From: Ancylobacter tetraedralis
GTDB lineage: Bacteria; Pseudomonadota; Alphaproteobacteria; Rhizobiales; Xanthobacteraceae
Direction of reading: 5' to 3'
Assembly (NCBI RefSeq): GCF_014195655.1
Contig: NZ_JACICD010000007.1
Location: forward strand, 62,001 to 126,000
DNA length: 64,000 nt
Each line of letters begins with the position of its first letter. The stretch's first letter is position 1. The notes under the pieces were generated by a model, which saw nothing but the letters and a program-made list of their open reading frames with translations, ran no database searches and was not told the origin of the DNA. A program made the position numbers and the translations under genes. This document shows, piece by piece, positions 44,630-53,941 of the stretch.

Positions 44630-46297
44630 ATGTCCCGCATCGACAATAGCCGCGTCATCCGCGCGCCCCATGGCACCACGCTCAATGCCAAGAGCTGGCT
44701 GACCGAGGCGCCGCTGCGCATGCTGATGAACAATCTTGACCCCGATGTCGCGGAGAAGCCCGGCGAACTGGTAGTCTATGGCGGCATCGGCCGCGCCGCG
44801 CGCAACTGGGAGAGCTACGACAAGATCGTGGCTACGCTGAAGACGCTGGAGGACGACCAGACGCTCTTGGTGCAGTCCGGCAAGCCGGTGGGCGTGTTTC
44901 GCACCCACAAGGACGCGCCGCGCGTGCTGATCGCCAATTCCAATCTCGTGCCGCGCTGGGCCACCTGGGAGCATTTCAACGAGCTCGATAAGAAGGGTCT
45001 GGCCATGTACGGCCAGATGACCGCGGGTTCGTGGATCTATATCGGCGCGCAGGGCATCGTGCAGGGCACTTACGAGACCTTCGTGGAGATGGGCCAGCAG
45101 CATTTCGGCGGCTCGCTCACCGGCAAGTGGATCCTCACCGGCGGGCTCGGGGGCATGGGCGGCGCGCAGCCGCTGGCCGCCACCATGGCGGGGGCGAGTT
45201 GCCTTGCCGTCGAGTGCCGGCCGTCTTCCATCGATTTCCGCCTGCGCACCGGCTATCTCGACGTGTCGACCACCAGCCTCGACGAGGCGCTCATGATGAT
45301 CGAGACGTCCTGCGCGGAGGGCAAGCCGCTCTCCGTCGGCCTGCTCGGCAACACCGCCGAGGTGCTGCCCGAGTTGGTGCGGCGCGGCGTGAAGCCGGAC
45401 ATCGTCACCGATCAGACCTCGGCGCATGATCCGGTCAATGGCTACCTGCCCATCGGCTGGACGCTGGCCGAGTGGGAGGACCGCAAGATTAGCGATCCCG
45501 CTGGCGTCACCAAGGCGGCCAAGGCCTCGATGGCGGTGCATGTGAAGGCGATGCTCGACTTCTTCCATGCCGGCATTCCCACCGTCGATTACGGCAACAA
45601 TATCCGCCAGATGGCGCTGGAGGAGGGCGTGACCAACGCCTTCGACTTCCCCGGCTTCGTGCCCGCCTATATCCGCCCGCTGTTCTGCCGCGGCATCGGC
45701 CCGTTCCGCTGGGCGGCGCTCTCGGGCGACCCGGAGGATATTTACAAGACCGATGCCAAGGTGAAGGAACTCATCCCCGACAACGCCCACCTGCATAACT
45801 GGCTGGACATGGCGCGCGAGCGTATCCACTTCCAGGGCCTGCCGGCGCGCATCTGCTGGGTGGGCCTTGGCGATCGCCACCGGCTCGGGCTCGCCTTCAA
45901 CGAGATGGTGCGCAATGGCGAACTGAAGGCGCCCATCGTCATTGGCCGCGATCATCTGGATTCCGGCTCGGTCGCCTCGCCCAACCGCGAGACCGAGGCG
46001 ATGAAGGACGGCTCGGACGCGGTGTCCGACTGGCCGCTGCTCAACGCGCTGCTCAACACCGCTTCGGGCGCGACCTGGGTGTCGCTGCATCATGGCGGCG
46101 GCGTCGGCATGGGCTTCTCGCAGCATTCCGGCATGGTGATCTGCTGCGATGGTACCCGCGAGGCCGATGCCCGCATCGCCCGTGTGCTTTGGAACGACCC
46201 GGCGACCGGCGTGATGCGCCATGCCGATGCCGGCTACGAGATCGCGATCGAGTGTGCGAAGGAGCACCAGCTCGATCTGCCCGGCATTCTCGGCTGA
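44630..46297 (+). CDS. hutU: Urocanate hydratase
   Basis: A 555-aa NAD-dependent hydratase that turns urocanate into 4-imidazolone-5-propanoate (step two). [42 protein letters not shown] (here GQMTAGS), [18 protein letters not shown], and C-terminal [19 protein letters not shown] are diagnostic. The ATG at 44630 is preceded by GAGGAGAG, 12 nt after the hutG stop. Confidence 0.97.
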   Translation: MSRIDNSRVIRAPHGTTLNAKSWLTEAPLRMLMNNLDPDVAEKPGELVVYGGIGRAARNWESYDKIVATLKTLEDDQTLLVQSGKPVGVFRTHKDAPRVLIANSNLVPRWATWEHFNELDKKGLAMYGQMTAGSWIYIGAQGIVQGTYETFVEMGQQHFGGSLTGKWILTGGLGGMGGAQPLAATMAGASCLAVECRPSSIDFRLRTGYLDVSTTSLDEALMMIETSCAEGKPLSVGLLGNTAEVLPELVRRGVKPDIVTDQTSAHDPVNGYLPIGWTLAEWEDRKISDPAGVTKAAKASMAVHVKAMLDFFHAGIPTVDYGNNIRQMALEEGVTNAFDFPGFVPAYIRPLFCRGIGPFRWAALSGDPEDIYKTDAKVKELIPDNAHLHNWLDMARERIHFQGLPARICWVGLGDRHRLGLAFNEMVRNGELKAPIVIGRDHLDSGSVASPNRETEAMKDGSDAVSDWPLLNALLNTASGATWVSLHHGGGVGMGFSQHSGMVICCDGTREADARIARVLWNDPATGVMRHADAGYEIAIECAKEHQLDLPGILG

Positions 46298-46311
46298 GGC
46301 GGGGCGGGCCG

Positions 46312-46905
46312 ATGCATATCCTGCGGGCCGCCGACCATCGTGTCATGCCGTGGAAGAATGGCGGCGGCTCGACCACCGAGATCGCCGTCTTTCCCGCGAA
46401 TGCCGGCCTCGACGCCTTTCTGTGGCGGGTCAGCATGGCGGGCGTGAGCGAGGACGGACCGTTCTCGGCCTTTCCCGCGATTGATCGCTCGCTGGCCGTG
46501 CTGGCGGGCGAGGGGATCGTGCTGGAGGTCGAGGGGCAGGCGGCGGAGCGGGTGGAGCGTGAAAGCGCGCCCGCCCGCTTCCCCGGCGATGTGCGCACGC
46601 GCGCGTCGCTGGTCGGCGGGCCGATCCTCGACCTCAACGTCATGACGCGGCGCGGCCGCTATGCGCACCGCCTGACCCGGCATGTCGCCGCCGCGCGGTG
46701 TGGGATCGTGCCGGAGGGCGAGGTGGCGCTGCTGCTGTCGCGGTCGCCCGGCCTCGATGTCGGTGGCCAGGTGCTGGGCGTGAACGATGCCGCGCGGCTG
46801 ACCGGCGGGGTGGATGTCACGCCGCAGGGGCCGTCCGAATTCTTCCTCGTCGAGCTGTGGCCGGAGACGAGCGGGCCGGAGACGAGCGGGCCGGGGCGCG
46901 GATAG
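46312..46905 (+). CDS. hutD: HutD/Ves family protein
   Basis: A 197-aa bicupin-like protein: VMPWKNGGGSTTEIAVFP (residues 12-29), FLWRVSMAGVSEDGPFSAFPAIDRSLAVLAGEG, and DLNVMTRRGR near 108. HutD in pseudomonads is reported to limit hut over-expression, probably by binding a pathway intermediate; it is not a catalytic step. Ends with a duplicated ETSGP-ETSGP caused by a 15-bp tandem repeat near 46863-46892. Convergent with hutC, 20 bp away. Confidence 0.87.
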   Translation: MHILRAADHRVMPWKNGGGSTTEIAVFPANAGLDAFLWRVSMAGVSEDGPFSAFPAIDRSLAVLAGEGIVLEVEGQAAERVERESAPARFPGDVRTRASLVGGPILDLNVMTRRGRYAHRLTRHVAAARCGIVPEGEVALLLSRSPGLDVGGQVLGVNDAARLTGGVDVTPQGPSEFFLVELWPETSGPETSGPGRG

Positions 46906-46925
46906 GCGCGCCGATCGGGTGCCGC

Positions 46926-47669
46926 TCAGCCCTGCGGCGAGAAGCGGGCGACGAGATCATAGGCGTCGCCGCGGAACAACTGGCGCACATGGGTGACGGT
47001 CTCGCCCGAGCGCCAGGTGCGGCGCTCGAGGCAGAGGCAGGCCGCGCCCTTGGCCACGCCGAGCGCTTCGGCCACGCGGGCGGTGGCGGCGCGGGCGCTG
47101 ATGCGGTGCTCGGCCTCCGTCCATGGCACATGCTGCAGCAGCCAGGAGCCCGGCGCGATGGTGGCGAAATCCACCTCCGCCGCCCCCGGCACGGTGGACA
47201 AGCTGATCAGCCGCTGCTCCAGCGCGAGCGGGCGGCCATTGGCATAGTGCAGGCAGGTGAGTTCCAGAACCTCCACGCCTTCCTCGTCCGCCAGCCCGGC
47301 CGGATCGTCCTGCCGGACCGGACGACGCTTGCGGGCGATCAGCTGGTAGCGATAGATCTCGCCGCGCGCGGCAATCTCCACCGGAAGATCGGGAATGCGC
47401 AGCACGGCCGAATGAATGCGCGGCTGGGCGACGAAGGAGCCGGCCCGGCGGCGGCGCTCGATGAGACCGGCGGCAACCAGGCCGGCAATCACCTTGTTGA
47501 CCGTCATGCGGGCGCAGCCATACTGCGCCATCAATTCGTGCTCGAATGGGATGCGGTGCCCCGGCGCCCAGTCGCCCGAGAGAATCTTTGCCTCCAGATC
47601 GGTCCGGATGCGGTGGCTCAGCGTCTGGTTCGGTTCAGCCAGGGGCGAGGGGCGGAGTGTGGCAGGCAC
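46926..47669 (-). CDS. hutC: Histidine utilisation repressor HutC (GntR family)
   Basis: A 247-aa GntR/HutC-subfamily regulator: wHTH (TLSHRIRTDLEAKILSGDWAPGHRIPFEHELMAQYGCARMTVNKVIAGLVAAGLIERRRRAGSFVAQP) and a C-terminal UTRA domain (LEQRLISLSTVPGAAEVDF...TEAEHRISARAA...CLCLERRTWRSGETVTHVRQLFRGD). Represses hut genes; urocanate is the known inducer in other species. Two identical 17-bp operator candidates are in the cluster, one 70 bp upstream of this gene (autoregulation) and one between hutF and hutI. Confidence 0.93.
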   Translation of the reverse strand: MPATLRPSPLAEPNQTLSHRIRTDLEAKILSGDWAPGHRIPFEHELMAQYGCARMTVNKVIAGLVAAGLIERRRRAGSFVAQPRIHSAVLRIPDLPVEIAARGEIYRYQLIARKRRPVRQDDPAGLADEEGVEVLELTCLHYANGRPLALEQRLISLSTVPGAAEVDFATIAPGSWLLQHVPWTEAEHRISARAATARVAEALGVAKGAACLCLERRTWRSGETVTHVRQLFRGDAYDLVARFSPQG

Positions 47670-47736
47670 GCCGGATGGCTCCTTGATCGTCCGGCCACGG
47701 GTGAGCCGGAACGAGCAACTTAGCTCAGCGGCAGAA

Positions 47737-47753
47737 TATGTATAGACATTAAT
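47737..47753. promoter_or_regulatory. HutC operator upstream of hutC
   Basis: TATGTATAGACATTAAT, identical over 17 bp to the hutF-hutI site at 40863-40879. Located 68 bp upstream of the hutC start; it implies negative autoregulation. Confidence 0.72.
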
Positions 47754-47873
47754 GCGCCGCCCACGCCGTCGGCCGCGGGCGTGTCCGCGCGCGGGTGTTC
47801 CTCGTGCGTTTTTGCTCCCGAGCGGAAATGCGGCGCCCGCGCGTGCAGGTCGGGCTCGAACTGTCGCGTGCGC

Positions 47874-48653
47874 CTACTTGGCGCCGGCGGGCAGGGAAAG
47901 GGCAGGGGCGAGCCGCAGCCCGCTATAGAGCTGGGCGAAATCGAGGGCATTCTCCGCCTCGCCGTCCCGCATGGCGCCGGACAGGCGCTCCATGGTCGGG
48001 CGGAAGCGCCGCGCCGTGAACCAGATGTCCATGGCGATGCCATTGGCGGCGCGGTCCGCGTTCCCGGCCGACATCGCCTCGATGATGCGCGCATGCACCC
48101 GCGTGCCGTTGAGGAAATGCCATTGCGCGCCGGGAATCATCCGGTAGGCGGCGCCCAGATAGGGGCCGGTGCGCAGCCACAATCCCTTGATGATCTCCAG
48201 GAGCTGCGGCATGTCCGCCGCCGCGTAGATCGCGAAATGAAAGCGCCGGTTGGCGTCCAGCACCTTCTCGCTCTCGCCCCGGTCGATCGCCTCGGCCATC
48301 AGGGCGTTGAGCTGGCGCAGGTGATCGAGCAGCGCCGGGTCGGCCCGCCGCGCGGCCCAGCGGGTCGCGAGCGATTCGATGGTCATGCGGATGCGGATCA
48401 ACTCGCGGAACGAGGGCATGGTGAACTGGGGCACCGCGACGCTGCGGTTCGAGCGCTGCTCCAGCACCTTCTCGGCCACCAGGCGCTTTAGCGCCTCGCG
48501 CACCGGCATCGCGCTGGTGCCGAGCGAGGCGGCCAGCGTGCGGATGGTCAGCGTCGCCCCGGGCGCGAAATCACCCTGCGAGATCGCCTCGCGCAGCCGA
48601 AAATAGACGCGCTCCTGCAAGGTGCTGACGTCGATCGGTGTGAGTTTTTCCAT
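47874..48653 (-). CDS. FCD-domain GntR transcriptional regulator of the sugar-like catabolic regulon
   Basis: A 259-aa regulator with an N-terminal winged helix (TLQERVYFRLREAISQGDFAPGATLTIRTLAASLGTSAMPVREALKRLVAEKVLE) and an FCD domain (RIRMTIESLATRWAARR, DANRRFHFAIYAAADMPQLLEIIKGLW, HARIIEAMSAGNADRAANG). The ATG at 48653 is preferred over a TTG four codons upstream. It is divergent from the ribose-type ABC operon; the large palindrome at 48763-48793 and the related site at 57417-57429 are its likely operators. The effector is unknown. Confidence 0.85.
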   Translation of the reverse strand: MEKLTPIDVSTLQERVYFRLREAISQGDFAPGATLTIRTLAASLGTSAMPVREALKRLVAEKVLEQRSNRSVAVPQFTMPSFRELIRIRMTIESLATRWAARRADPALLDHLRQLNALMAEAIDRGESEKVLDANRRFHFAIYAAADMPQLLEIIKGLWLRTGPYLGAAYRMIPGAQWHFLNGTRVHARIIEAMSAGNADRAANGIAMDIWFTARRFRPTMERLSGAMRDGEAENALDFAQLYSGLRLAPALSLPAGAK

Positions 48654-48762
48654 ACACGCGCTCAAGACGGGGCCTGGGAACGATCATGACGCGATTGGCT
48701 CGCGGATGTCACTGATACGGAAGGCTATTCTAGCCCTTCCGGCAGCCTCTGGAAACGGAAAG

Positions 48763-48800
48763 ATTTATCTGTGATCACGCATCACAGATAAATGTTGACA
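48763..48800 (+). promoter_or_regulatory. Palindromic operator plus -35 of the ABC-dehydrogenase-BKACE operon
   Basis: A perfect inverted repeat with 13-nt arms (ATTTATCTGTGAT at 48763-48775 and complement at 48781-48793, centre CACGC), directly followed by a consensus -35 TTGACA at 48795-48800. The expected -10 region (TCTTCT near 48818) is poor. A bound GntR-type repressor would block RNA polymerase. The core ATCTGTGATCAC recurs before the SMP-30 operon. Confidence 0.75.
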
Positions 48801-49030
48801 GGTGCATCGGTGGGCGCTCTTCTGAGGGCGCTGTTGGAGGCAGTGTGGGCAGAACGCCAAAAGGCGCGGACCCGGGGACGAAATCGGTGAAAGAGCGGGC
48901 GGTCTTCGCCCTGGCCGGCGTGCGTTTCTCGCGCGATCGGACACGTGCGCTTTCACGTCTCCCCGCTGGATAAGCGCGCCTGGCGGAACGCCCCGGCCGG
49001 TCCTGAACCGGTCAACCAAGGAGGAAAAGA

Positions 49031-50158
49031 ATGAAGCGTATCCTGAAGACGACCGTCATGCTCGCCGGGCTTGCCGCGGCGGCCATCGGCATCGCCGCGC
49101 CCGCCTCGGCCAAGGAGGGCAAGTTCAAAGTCTTCCTGAGCATGAGCTATATCGGCAATGACTGGCAGGCCGAGGCGGCGAACATGCTGAAGGCCATGGC
49201 CGTCTCGCCCGGCATGGTCGACAAGATCGACCTGCAGGTGCAGGTGGCCGGACCCAACGCGCAGAAGCAGATCCAGCAGATCAACTCGATGGTGCAGGCG
49301 GGCGCCGATGCCATCGTGGTCTACCCGATCTCGCCCACCGCGCTGAACGGGGCGGTGAAGAACGCCTGTGCCAAGGGCGTTCTGGTCATCGCCTATGACT
49401 CCATCATTACCGAGCCCTGCGCCTACAACGTGCATATCGACCAGCGCGAATGGGGCACCAAGTCGGCCGAGTGGCTGGTGAAGCAGCTGGGCGGCAAGGG
49501 CCGGATCGTCATGATCAACGGCGTGCCCGGCACCACGGTCGACGCGCTGCGCATCGAGGGCGCGAAGGAGGTGTTCGCCAAGAACCCGGGCATCCAGATC
49601 GTCGGCGAGGCCAACGGCATGTGGAGCCAGGCGGTCGGCCGCACCGAGCTGTCGAAGATCCTGGCGACGCGCAGCTGGGACCAGATCGACGGCGTGTGGA
49701 TTCAGGCCGGTTGCTACACCGCCATTTCGATGCAGCTGGAGGCGGGCATCGCCGAGAAGGACCTTCGCCCCTGCGCCGGCGAGGCCTCCAATGGCGGTCG
49801 CATCCAGATGCTTCCCGTCGGCACCGAGGTCGAGGGCGCCAACGGCACCTATCGTCCGGTCGGTGCCCGCCGCTGGTCGTCGGGTTCGCAGAACTTCACC
49901 GGCGCGCTGGCGCTCAAGCTCGCGGTCAAGAAGCTGCAGGGCGGCGATATCCCCGCCCTCACCAATGTGCCGCAGAACATCGTCACCAACGACACGATCA
50001 AGCTGTGCAAGGAAGGCACCTGGAAGGAGATGTCGGAGGGTTGCAACGTGTTCCAGCCCGCCATCATCCCGAATCCCGGTTGGTTCGCCTCCATCTACTC
50101 CCCGCTGACTCCCGAAGTCGGCCTGCAGGCGGCCCTCGTCGGCCAGCCTGAGGACTGA
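49031..50158 (+). CDS. ABC transporter sugar-binding protein (ribose/CUT2 type)
   Basis: A 375-aa periplasmic binding protein: signal peptide residues 1-27 (MLAGLAAAAIGIAAPASA), then KVFLSMSYIGNDWQAEAANMLKAMA, INSMVQAGADAIVVYPISPTALNGAVKNACAKGVLVIAYDS, and GRIVMINGVPGTTVDALRIEGAKEVFAKNPGIQIV. This is the Peripla_BP_4 fold of RbsB-like proteins. It contains several cysteines in the mature part (for example C119, C133 regions and two near the C-terminus), unusual for RbsB and possibly disulfide-bonded. First gene of the regulated operon; a Shine-Dalgarno AAGGAGGAAAAG precedes the ATG. The ligand is inferred to be a sugar or sugar-like compound. Confidence 0.88.
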   Translation: MKRILKTTVMLAGLAAAAIGIAAPASAKEGKFKVFLSMSYIGNDWQAEAANMLKAMAVSPGMVDKIDLQVQVAGPNAQKQIQQINSMVQAGADAIVVYPISPTALNGAVKNACAKGVLVIAYDSIITEPCAYNVHIDQREWGTKSAEWLVKQLGGKGRIVMINGVPGTTVDALRIEGAKEVFAKNPGIQIVGEANGMWSQAVGRTELSKILATRSWDQIDGVWIQAGCYTAISMQLEAGIAEKDLRPCAGEASNGGRIQMLPVGTEVEGANGTYRPVGARRWSSGSQNFTGALALKLAVKKLQGGDIPALTNVPQNIVTNDTIKLCKEGTWKEMSEGCNVFQPAIIPNPGWFASIYSPLTPEVGLQAALVGQPED

Positions 50159-50233
50159 TCGGTCGCCGGCCCGCCATCGTGCGGCGGGCCGGCGCCACCG
50201 CTCCGAATTCGGACCGTTTGATGGGAGGAACCG

Positions 50234-51778
50234 ATGCCGCTCGAAAAGACGGCGATCGTCGTGTCCGGCGTGCGCAAGGCCTATGGGGCGACGGTCGCGC
50301 TCGATGACATGGCCGTCGAGGTTCGCACCGGCACCGTTCACGCGCTGCTGGGCGAGAATGGCGCCGGCAAGTCGACCTTCGTGAAGATGCTGTCCGGCCT
50401 CGTGACGCCGGATGCCGGCACGCTCCGGGTGTTCGGCGAGAACGTCAGCCTGAAGACACCGCTGGCCGCGCAGCGCCATGGCATCCAGACGGCGTTCCAG
50501 GAAATGACGCTGCTGCGCAACATGAGCGTGCTCGACAACATGCTGATCCCGCGCTCGCCGCTGTCGCCGCTCGGCATGGTGCGCCGGCGACAGGCGCGGC
50601 GCGACGTGGGGCGGCACTTCGAGGAACTGGGCCTCGCCGGCTTCGACCTCGACGACGAAATCGGCGATCTCGACCTCGCCATCCGCCAGAAGATCGAGAT
50701 CGCCCGCGCGGTGTTTCGTCGGCCGAGAATCCTCCTGCTCGACGAGCCGACCTCGGCGCTGTCGGGGCCGGATGTCGACTGGATGGGCGCTGTCATCCGG
50801 CGCGAGAAGGCACGCGGCACCACGGTCATCTTCATTTCGCACCGGCTGCGGGAAGTTCGCGATTTCTGCGACGACCTGACCATTCTGCGCAGCGGCAAGC
50901 ACATCGCCTCGGGCCATGTCCGCGACTTCGCGGATGAGGACGTGGTGCGCATGATTGCCGGCCGGTCGCTGATCCACTCCTTTCCCCCGCGCGGCCAGAC
51001 CCGCCATAGGCTCGGCACGGAGGTTCTCGCGGCCCATGGCGTGGGAACCACGGGCAAGCTGCGCGATGCCAGCTTCCGTCTGCGCGAAGGCGAGATTCTG
51101 GGGGTTGCCGGCCTCCAGGGCATGGGCCAGCTCGATCTGTTCCTCGCCCTGTTTGGCGAAAGGCCGGTCAGCCGCGGGCATCTCGCCGTCGATGGGCGCA
51201 AGGTGGTGTTCACCTCGCCCGGCGATGCAATCTCCGCGCGGATCGGCATCAGCCTGGTGCCGGAGGAGCGCAAGACCGAGGGCCTGTTCCTCAAGCTCAC
51301 CGGCACGCAGAACGCCACCATCCCGGTCATCGAGCGCTTCACGCGCTTCGGCATCATCGACCGCGCCCGGGAATCGGCCGCCGTGCGCGCGGTGTTCGGC
51401 CAAGTGAACGTCGCCGAACGCGCGGAATGGATGCCGGCGGAATCCTTCTCGGGTGGCAACCAGCAGAAGATCGCCATCGCCAAATGGCTGCTGAGCGAGG
51501 CGCGCGTGCTGCTGGTCTATGACCCGACGCGCGGCATCGACGTCGGCACCAAGAACGAGATCTACCAGCTGCTGCGCGCCTATGCCGAGGCGGGCGGGGC
51601 GGTGATCTTCTACTCGACCGAGATCCCCGAACTCGTTCACCTCACCGACCGGACACTGGTGTTCTACGCCGGGCGCATCGCCGCCGAACTGGCGGGCGAC
51701 CAGCTGACCGAGGAAAACATCCTGGCTGCCGCGCTTGGTTCGGCGCCTGACAGCTCCCGCGAAAAACTGGCGGTGTGA
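50234..51778 (+). CDS. ABC transporter ATP-binding protein with two nucleotide-binding domains (RbsA/CUT2 type)
   Basis: A 514-aa duplicated ATPase. Domain 1 (about 1-240) has Walker A LGENGAGKSTFVK, Walker B ILLLDEPTSAL and a switch FISHRLREV. Its signature is degenerate (DLDLAIRQKIEIARAV), as in many RbsA proteins. Domain 2 (about 255-510) has a degenerate Walker A (GLQGMGQLDLFLALFG), the strong signature SGGNQQKIAIAKWL and Walker B VLLVYDPTRGIDVG, where a tyrosine-aspartate replaces the usual leucine-aspartate pair. Energises sugar uptake together with the fused permease downstream. Confidence 0.92.
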   Translation: MPLEKTAIVVSGVRKAYGATVALDDMAVEVRTGTVHALLGENGAGKSTFVKMLSGLVTPDAGTLRVFGENVSLKTPLAAQRHGIQTAFQEMTLLRNMSVLDNMLIPRSPLSPLGMVRRRQARRDVGRHFEELGLAGFDLDDEIGDLDLAIRQKIEIARAVFRRPRILLLDEPTSALSGPDVDWMGAVIRREKARGTTVIFISHRLREVRDFCDDLTILRSGKHIASGHVRDFADEDVVRMIAGRSLIHSFPPRGQTRHRLGTEVLAAHGVGTTGKLRDASFRLREGEILGVAGLQGMGQLDLFLALFGERPVSRGHLAVDGRKVVFTSPGDAISARIGISLVPEERKTEGLFLKLTGTQNATIPVIERFTRFGIIDRARESAAVRAVFGQVNVAERAEWMPAESFSGGNQQKIAIAKWLLSEARVLLVYDPTRGIDVGTKNEIYQLLRAYAEAGGAVIFYSTEIPELVHLTDRTLVFYAGRIAAELAGDQLTEENILAAALGSAPDSSREKLAV

Positions 51779-51779
51779 G

Positions 51780-53873
51780 ATGGCCATGCAGATGACAGAG
51801 CGACTTGAACCCGCCCTGCGCGGCGGCACGGCCGCCCGCAAATGGCGCCTCGGCCGCGATCGCGGCCTGCTGACCGCCGCCGGCGTGCTGGTGGTGCTGG
51901 CGAGCATCATCCTGAGCGTCAGCGCCACCCCGCTGAGCTATTACGACATCTCGCAGATCGTCTCCAGCGGCACGCCGCTGGCGATCGCCGGAATGGGCCA
52001 GACGATCGTCATACTGAGCGGGGGATTCGACCTCTCCGCCGCGGCGGTGATCTCGCTGGTCAATGTCAGCCTCGCCGCGCTGCCGCCCGATGCCGTGACC
52101 TCGCCGGGGATGCTGCTTCTGATCGGCATCGGCATCGGCGCGCTGGTCGGCACGGTCAACGGCGCGCTCATCGCCTTCCTGCGCCTGCAACCCATCGTGG
52201 TGACGCTGGCCACCATGTTCATCCTGCAGGGTGCCACCCTGCTGGTGATGGACAAGCCCGGCGGCATGATCGACGCCTCGCTCGGGGAGTTCATGGGGTC
52301 CGAGGTCATCCCCGGCTTCCTGCCGATGACCGGCGCGCTCATCCTGGCGTGCCTTGCCCTCTGGTACTGGCTGAAGGCGACGCCCTTCGGCATCGCGCTT
52401 TATGCGGTGGGCGGCGATGCCGAGAGCGCCCGCGCGGCCGGTATCGCCACGCGCCGCGTGCGCTTCCTGACCTATGTACTGGCCGGCGGGTTCTATGGTC
52501 TGGCGGGGGTTTGCGTATCCGGCCAGACCGGGGCGGGCGATCCGCTGGTCGGCAACCCGATGCTGCTGCAGATGTTCGCCGCGGTCGTCGTGGGCGGCAC
52601 GCTGCTCGGCGGCGGCCGCGGCGGGCTGACGGGCACGGTGATCGGCGCCTTCGTGCTGGTGCTGATGGTCAACATCCTGTTGATCCTCAACGTGTCGGCC
52701 TATTACTCCACCATCGCGGAAAGCACGATCCTGCTGCTCGCCGTGCTGATGGGCGCGCTGCATCGCCGCTCGGAACTCGCGGAAAACCTGCGCCGCGCCG
52801 GCACGCGCTTCTCCGCCTGGCGCGAGGGCGTGCTCGCCGGTCAGCGGACCACCGACGTGAAGCGCCTCGCGCTGCCCCGCCGGGTGGAGGGGGTGCCTGT
52901 CTCCGGGGAGCGGCAGGGCGCGAGCCTGCTGCAGCGGCTCGGCCGCAGCCGGCCGGCCATCCTGCTGGCGCTGCCCGCCTTCATCAGCTTCGCGGTGGTG
53001 CTGCTGGCGACCGAGTTCATGCTGGGCAACACGCTGCTGAACGGCAATTACTACAACACGCTGCTCGTGCTCTCCTGCTTCCTCGCCATCCTGGCGCTGG
53101 GGCAGGGCGCCGTGATCCTCACCGGCGGGCTGGACCTCTCCCTGCCCTGGACCATCGCGCTGGCCGGCATCCTGGTCAGCGGCATGGCGGCGGGGTCGAA
53201 TGCCGAACTGATCTATGCCGTGCCCTTCGTCCTGCTGGTCGGGGCGCTGATCGGCCTGATCAACGGCACCGGCATTGTCCTGCTCGGCCTCTCCCCGATC
53301 GTCATGACGCTGGCGACCAACGGGTTCCTGCAGGGCACCGCCCTTATCTATTCCGGCGGCACGCCGGACGGCTTCGCCGCGCCGCTGCTGCGGTCCTTCA
53401 TGACGCAGCGCGTGTTCGGCGTGACGCCGGTGGTGATCTTCCTCGGGCTGTTCGTGCTCGCCGCCGTCGTGCTCATGGGGCGCACGGCGTTCGGCCGGCG
53501 GGTCTATGCCATCGGCAACAGCGCGCGCGCCGCTGCGCTTTCCGGTGTGCCGGTGAAGCGCACGGTGGTGATGGTCTACATGCTGTCGGGCCTGTGCGCC
53601 GCGCTGGTCGGCATCCTGCTGAGCGGCCTGTCGGGGCAGGCGAGCCTGGGTATGGGCGACGAATATCTGCTGCCCTCGATTGCCGCCGTCGTGGTGGGCG
53701 GCACGCTGATCACCGGCGGGCGCGGCAATTATGCCGGCATGCTGGGCGGCGTCCTGCTGCTCACGGCGCTGCAGACGCTGCTCGCCGGCACGACCTTCCC
53801 CACATCGGTGCGCTCCATCGTCTACGGCGTCGTCATTCTCACCGCCGTGATCGCGCTGCGCGAGCGCCGCTGA
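51780..53873 (+). CDS. Fused tandem ABC sugar permease (two RbsC-like domains in one chain)
   Basis: A 697-aa membrane protein made of two complete BPD_transp_2 permease domains. Domain 1 spans about residues 25-325 (GMGQTIVILSGGFDLSAAAVISL; VGGDAESARAAGIATRRVRFLTYVLAG; VVVGGTLLGGGRGGLTGT), domain 2 about 385-695 (ALGQGAVILTGGLDLSLPWTIALAG; AIGNSARAAALSGVPVKRTVVMVYMLSG; VVVGGTLITGGRGNYAGM). A roughly 60-residue charged linker joins them. CUT2 systems normally use a homodimer of one RbsC; here the two halves are fused and different. Start at ATG 51780, one base past the ATPase stop. No frameshift is seen within the linker. Confidence 0.9.
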   Translation: MAMQMTERLEPALRGGTAARKWRLGRDRGLLTAAGVLVVLASIILSVSATPLSYYDISQIVSSGTPLAIAGMGQTIVILSGGFDLSAAAVISLVNVSLAALPPDAVTSPGMLLLIGIGIGALVGTVNGALIAFLRLQPIVVTLATMFILQGATLLVMDKPGGMIDASLGEFMGSEVIPGFLPMTGALILACLALWYWLKATPFGIALYAVGGDAESARAAGIATRRVRFLTYVLAGGFYGLAGVCVSGQTGAGDPLVGNPMLLQMFAAVVVGGTLLGGGRGGLTGTVIGAFVLVLMVNILLILNVSAYYSTIAESTILLLAVLMGALHRRSELAENLRRAGTRFSAWREGVLAGQRTTDVKRLALPRRVEGVPVSGERQGASLLQRLGRSRPAILLALPAFISFAVVLLATEFMLGNTLLNGNYYNTLLVLSCFLAILALGQGAVILTGGLDLSLPWTIALAGILVSGMAAGSNAELIYAVPFVLLVGALIGLINGTGIVLLGLSPIVMTLATNGFLQGTALIYSGGTPDGFAAPLLRSFMTQRVFGVTPVVIFLGLFVLAAVVLMGRTAFGRRVYAIGNSARAAALSGVPVKRTVVMVYMLSGLCAALVGILLSGLSGQASLGMGDEYLLPSIAAVVVGGTLITGGRGNYAGMLGGVLLLTALQTLLAGTTFPTSVRSIVYGVVILTAVIALRERR

Positions 53874-53941
53874 CCTCACCCATCCGCAAGGCCAGACAAG
53901 CGCTCGCGCCGATGCAGCGCCTGCGCCAAGGGAGACGACAT

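Noticed and set aside
48953-51928. Long minus-strand frame opposite the ABC operon
   Set aside because: Antisense to clear RbsB- and RbsA-type genes; composition is that of a shadow.
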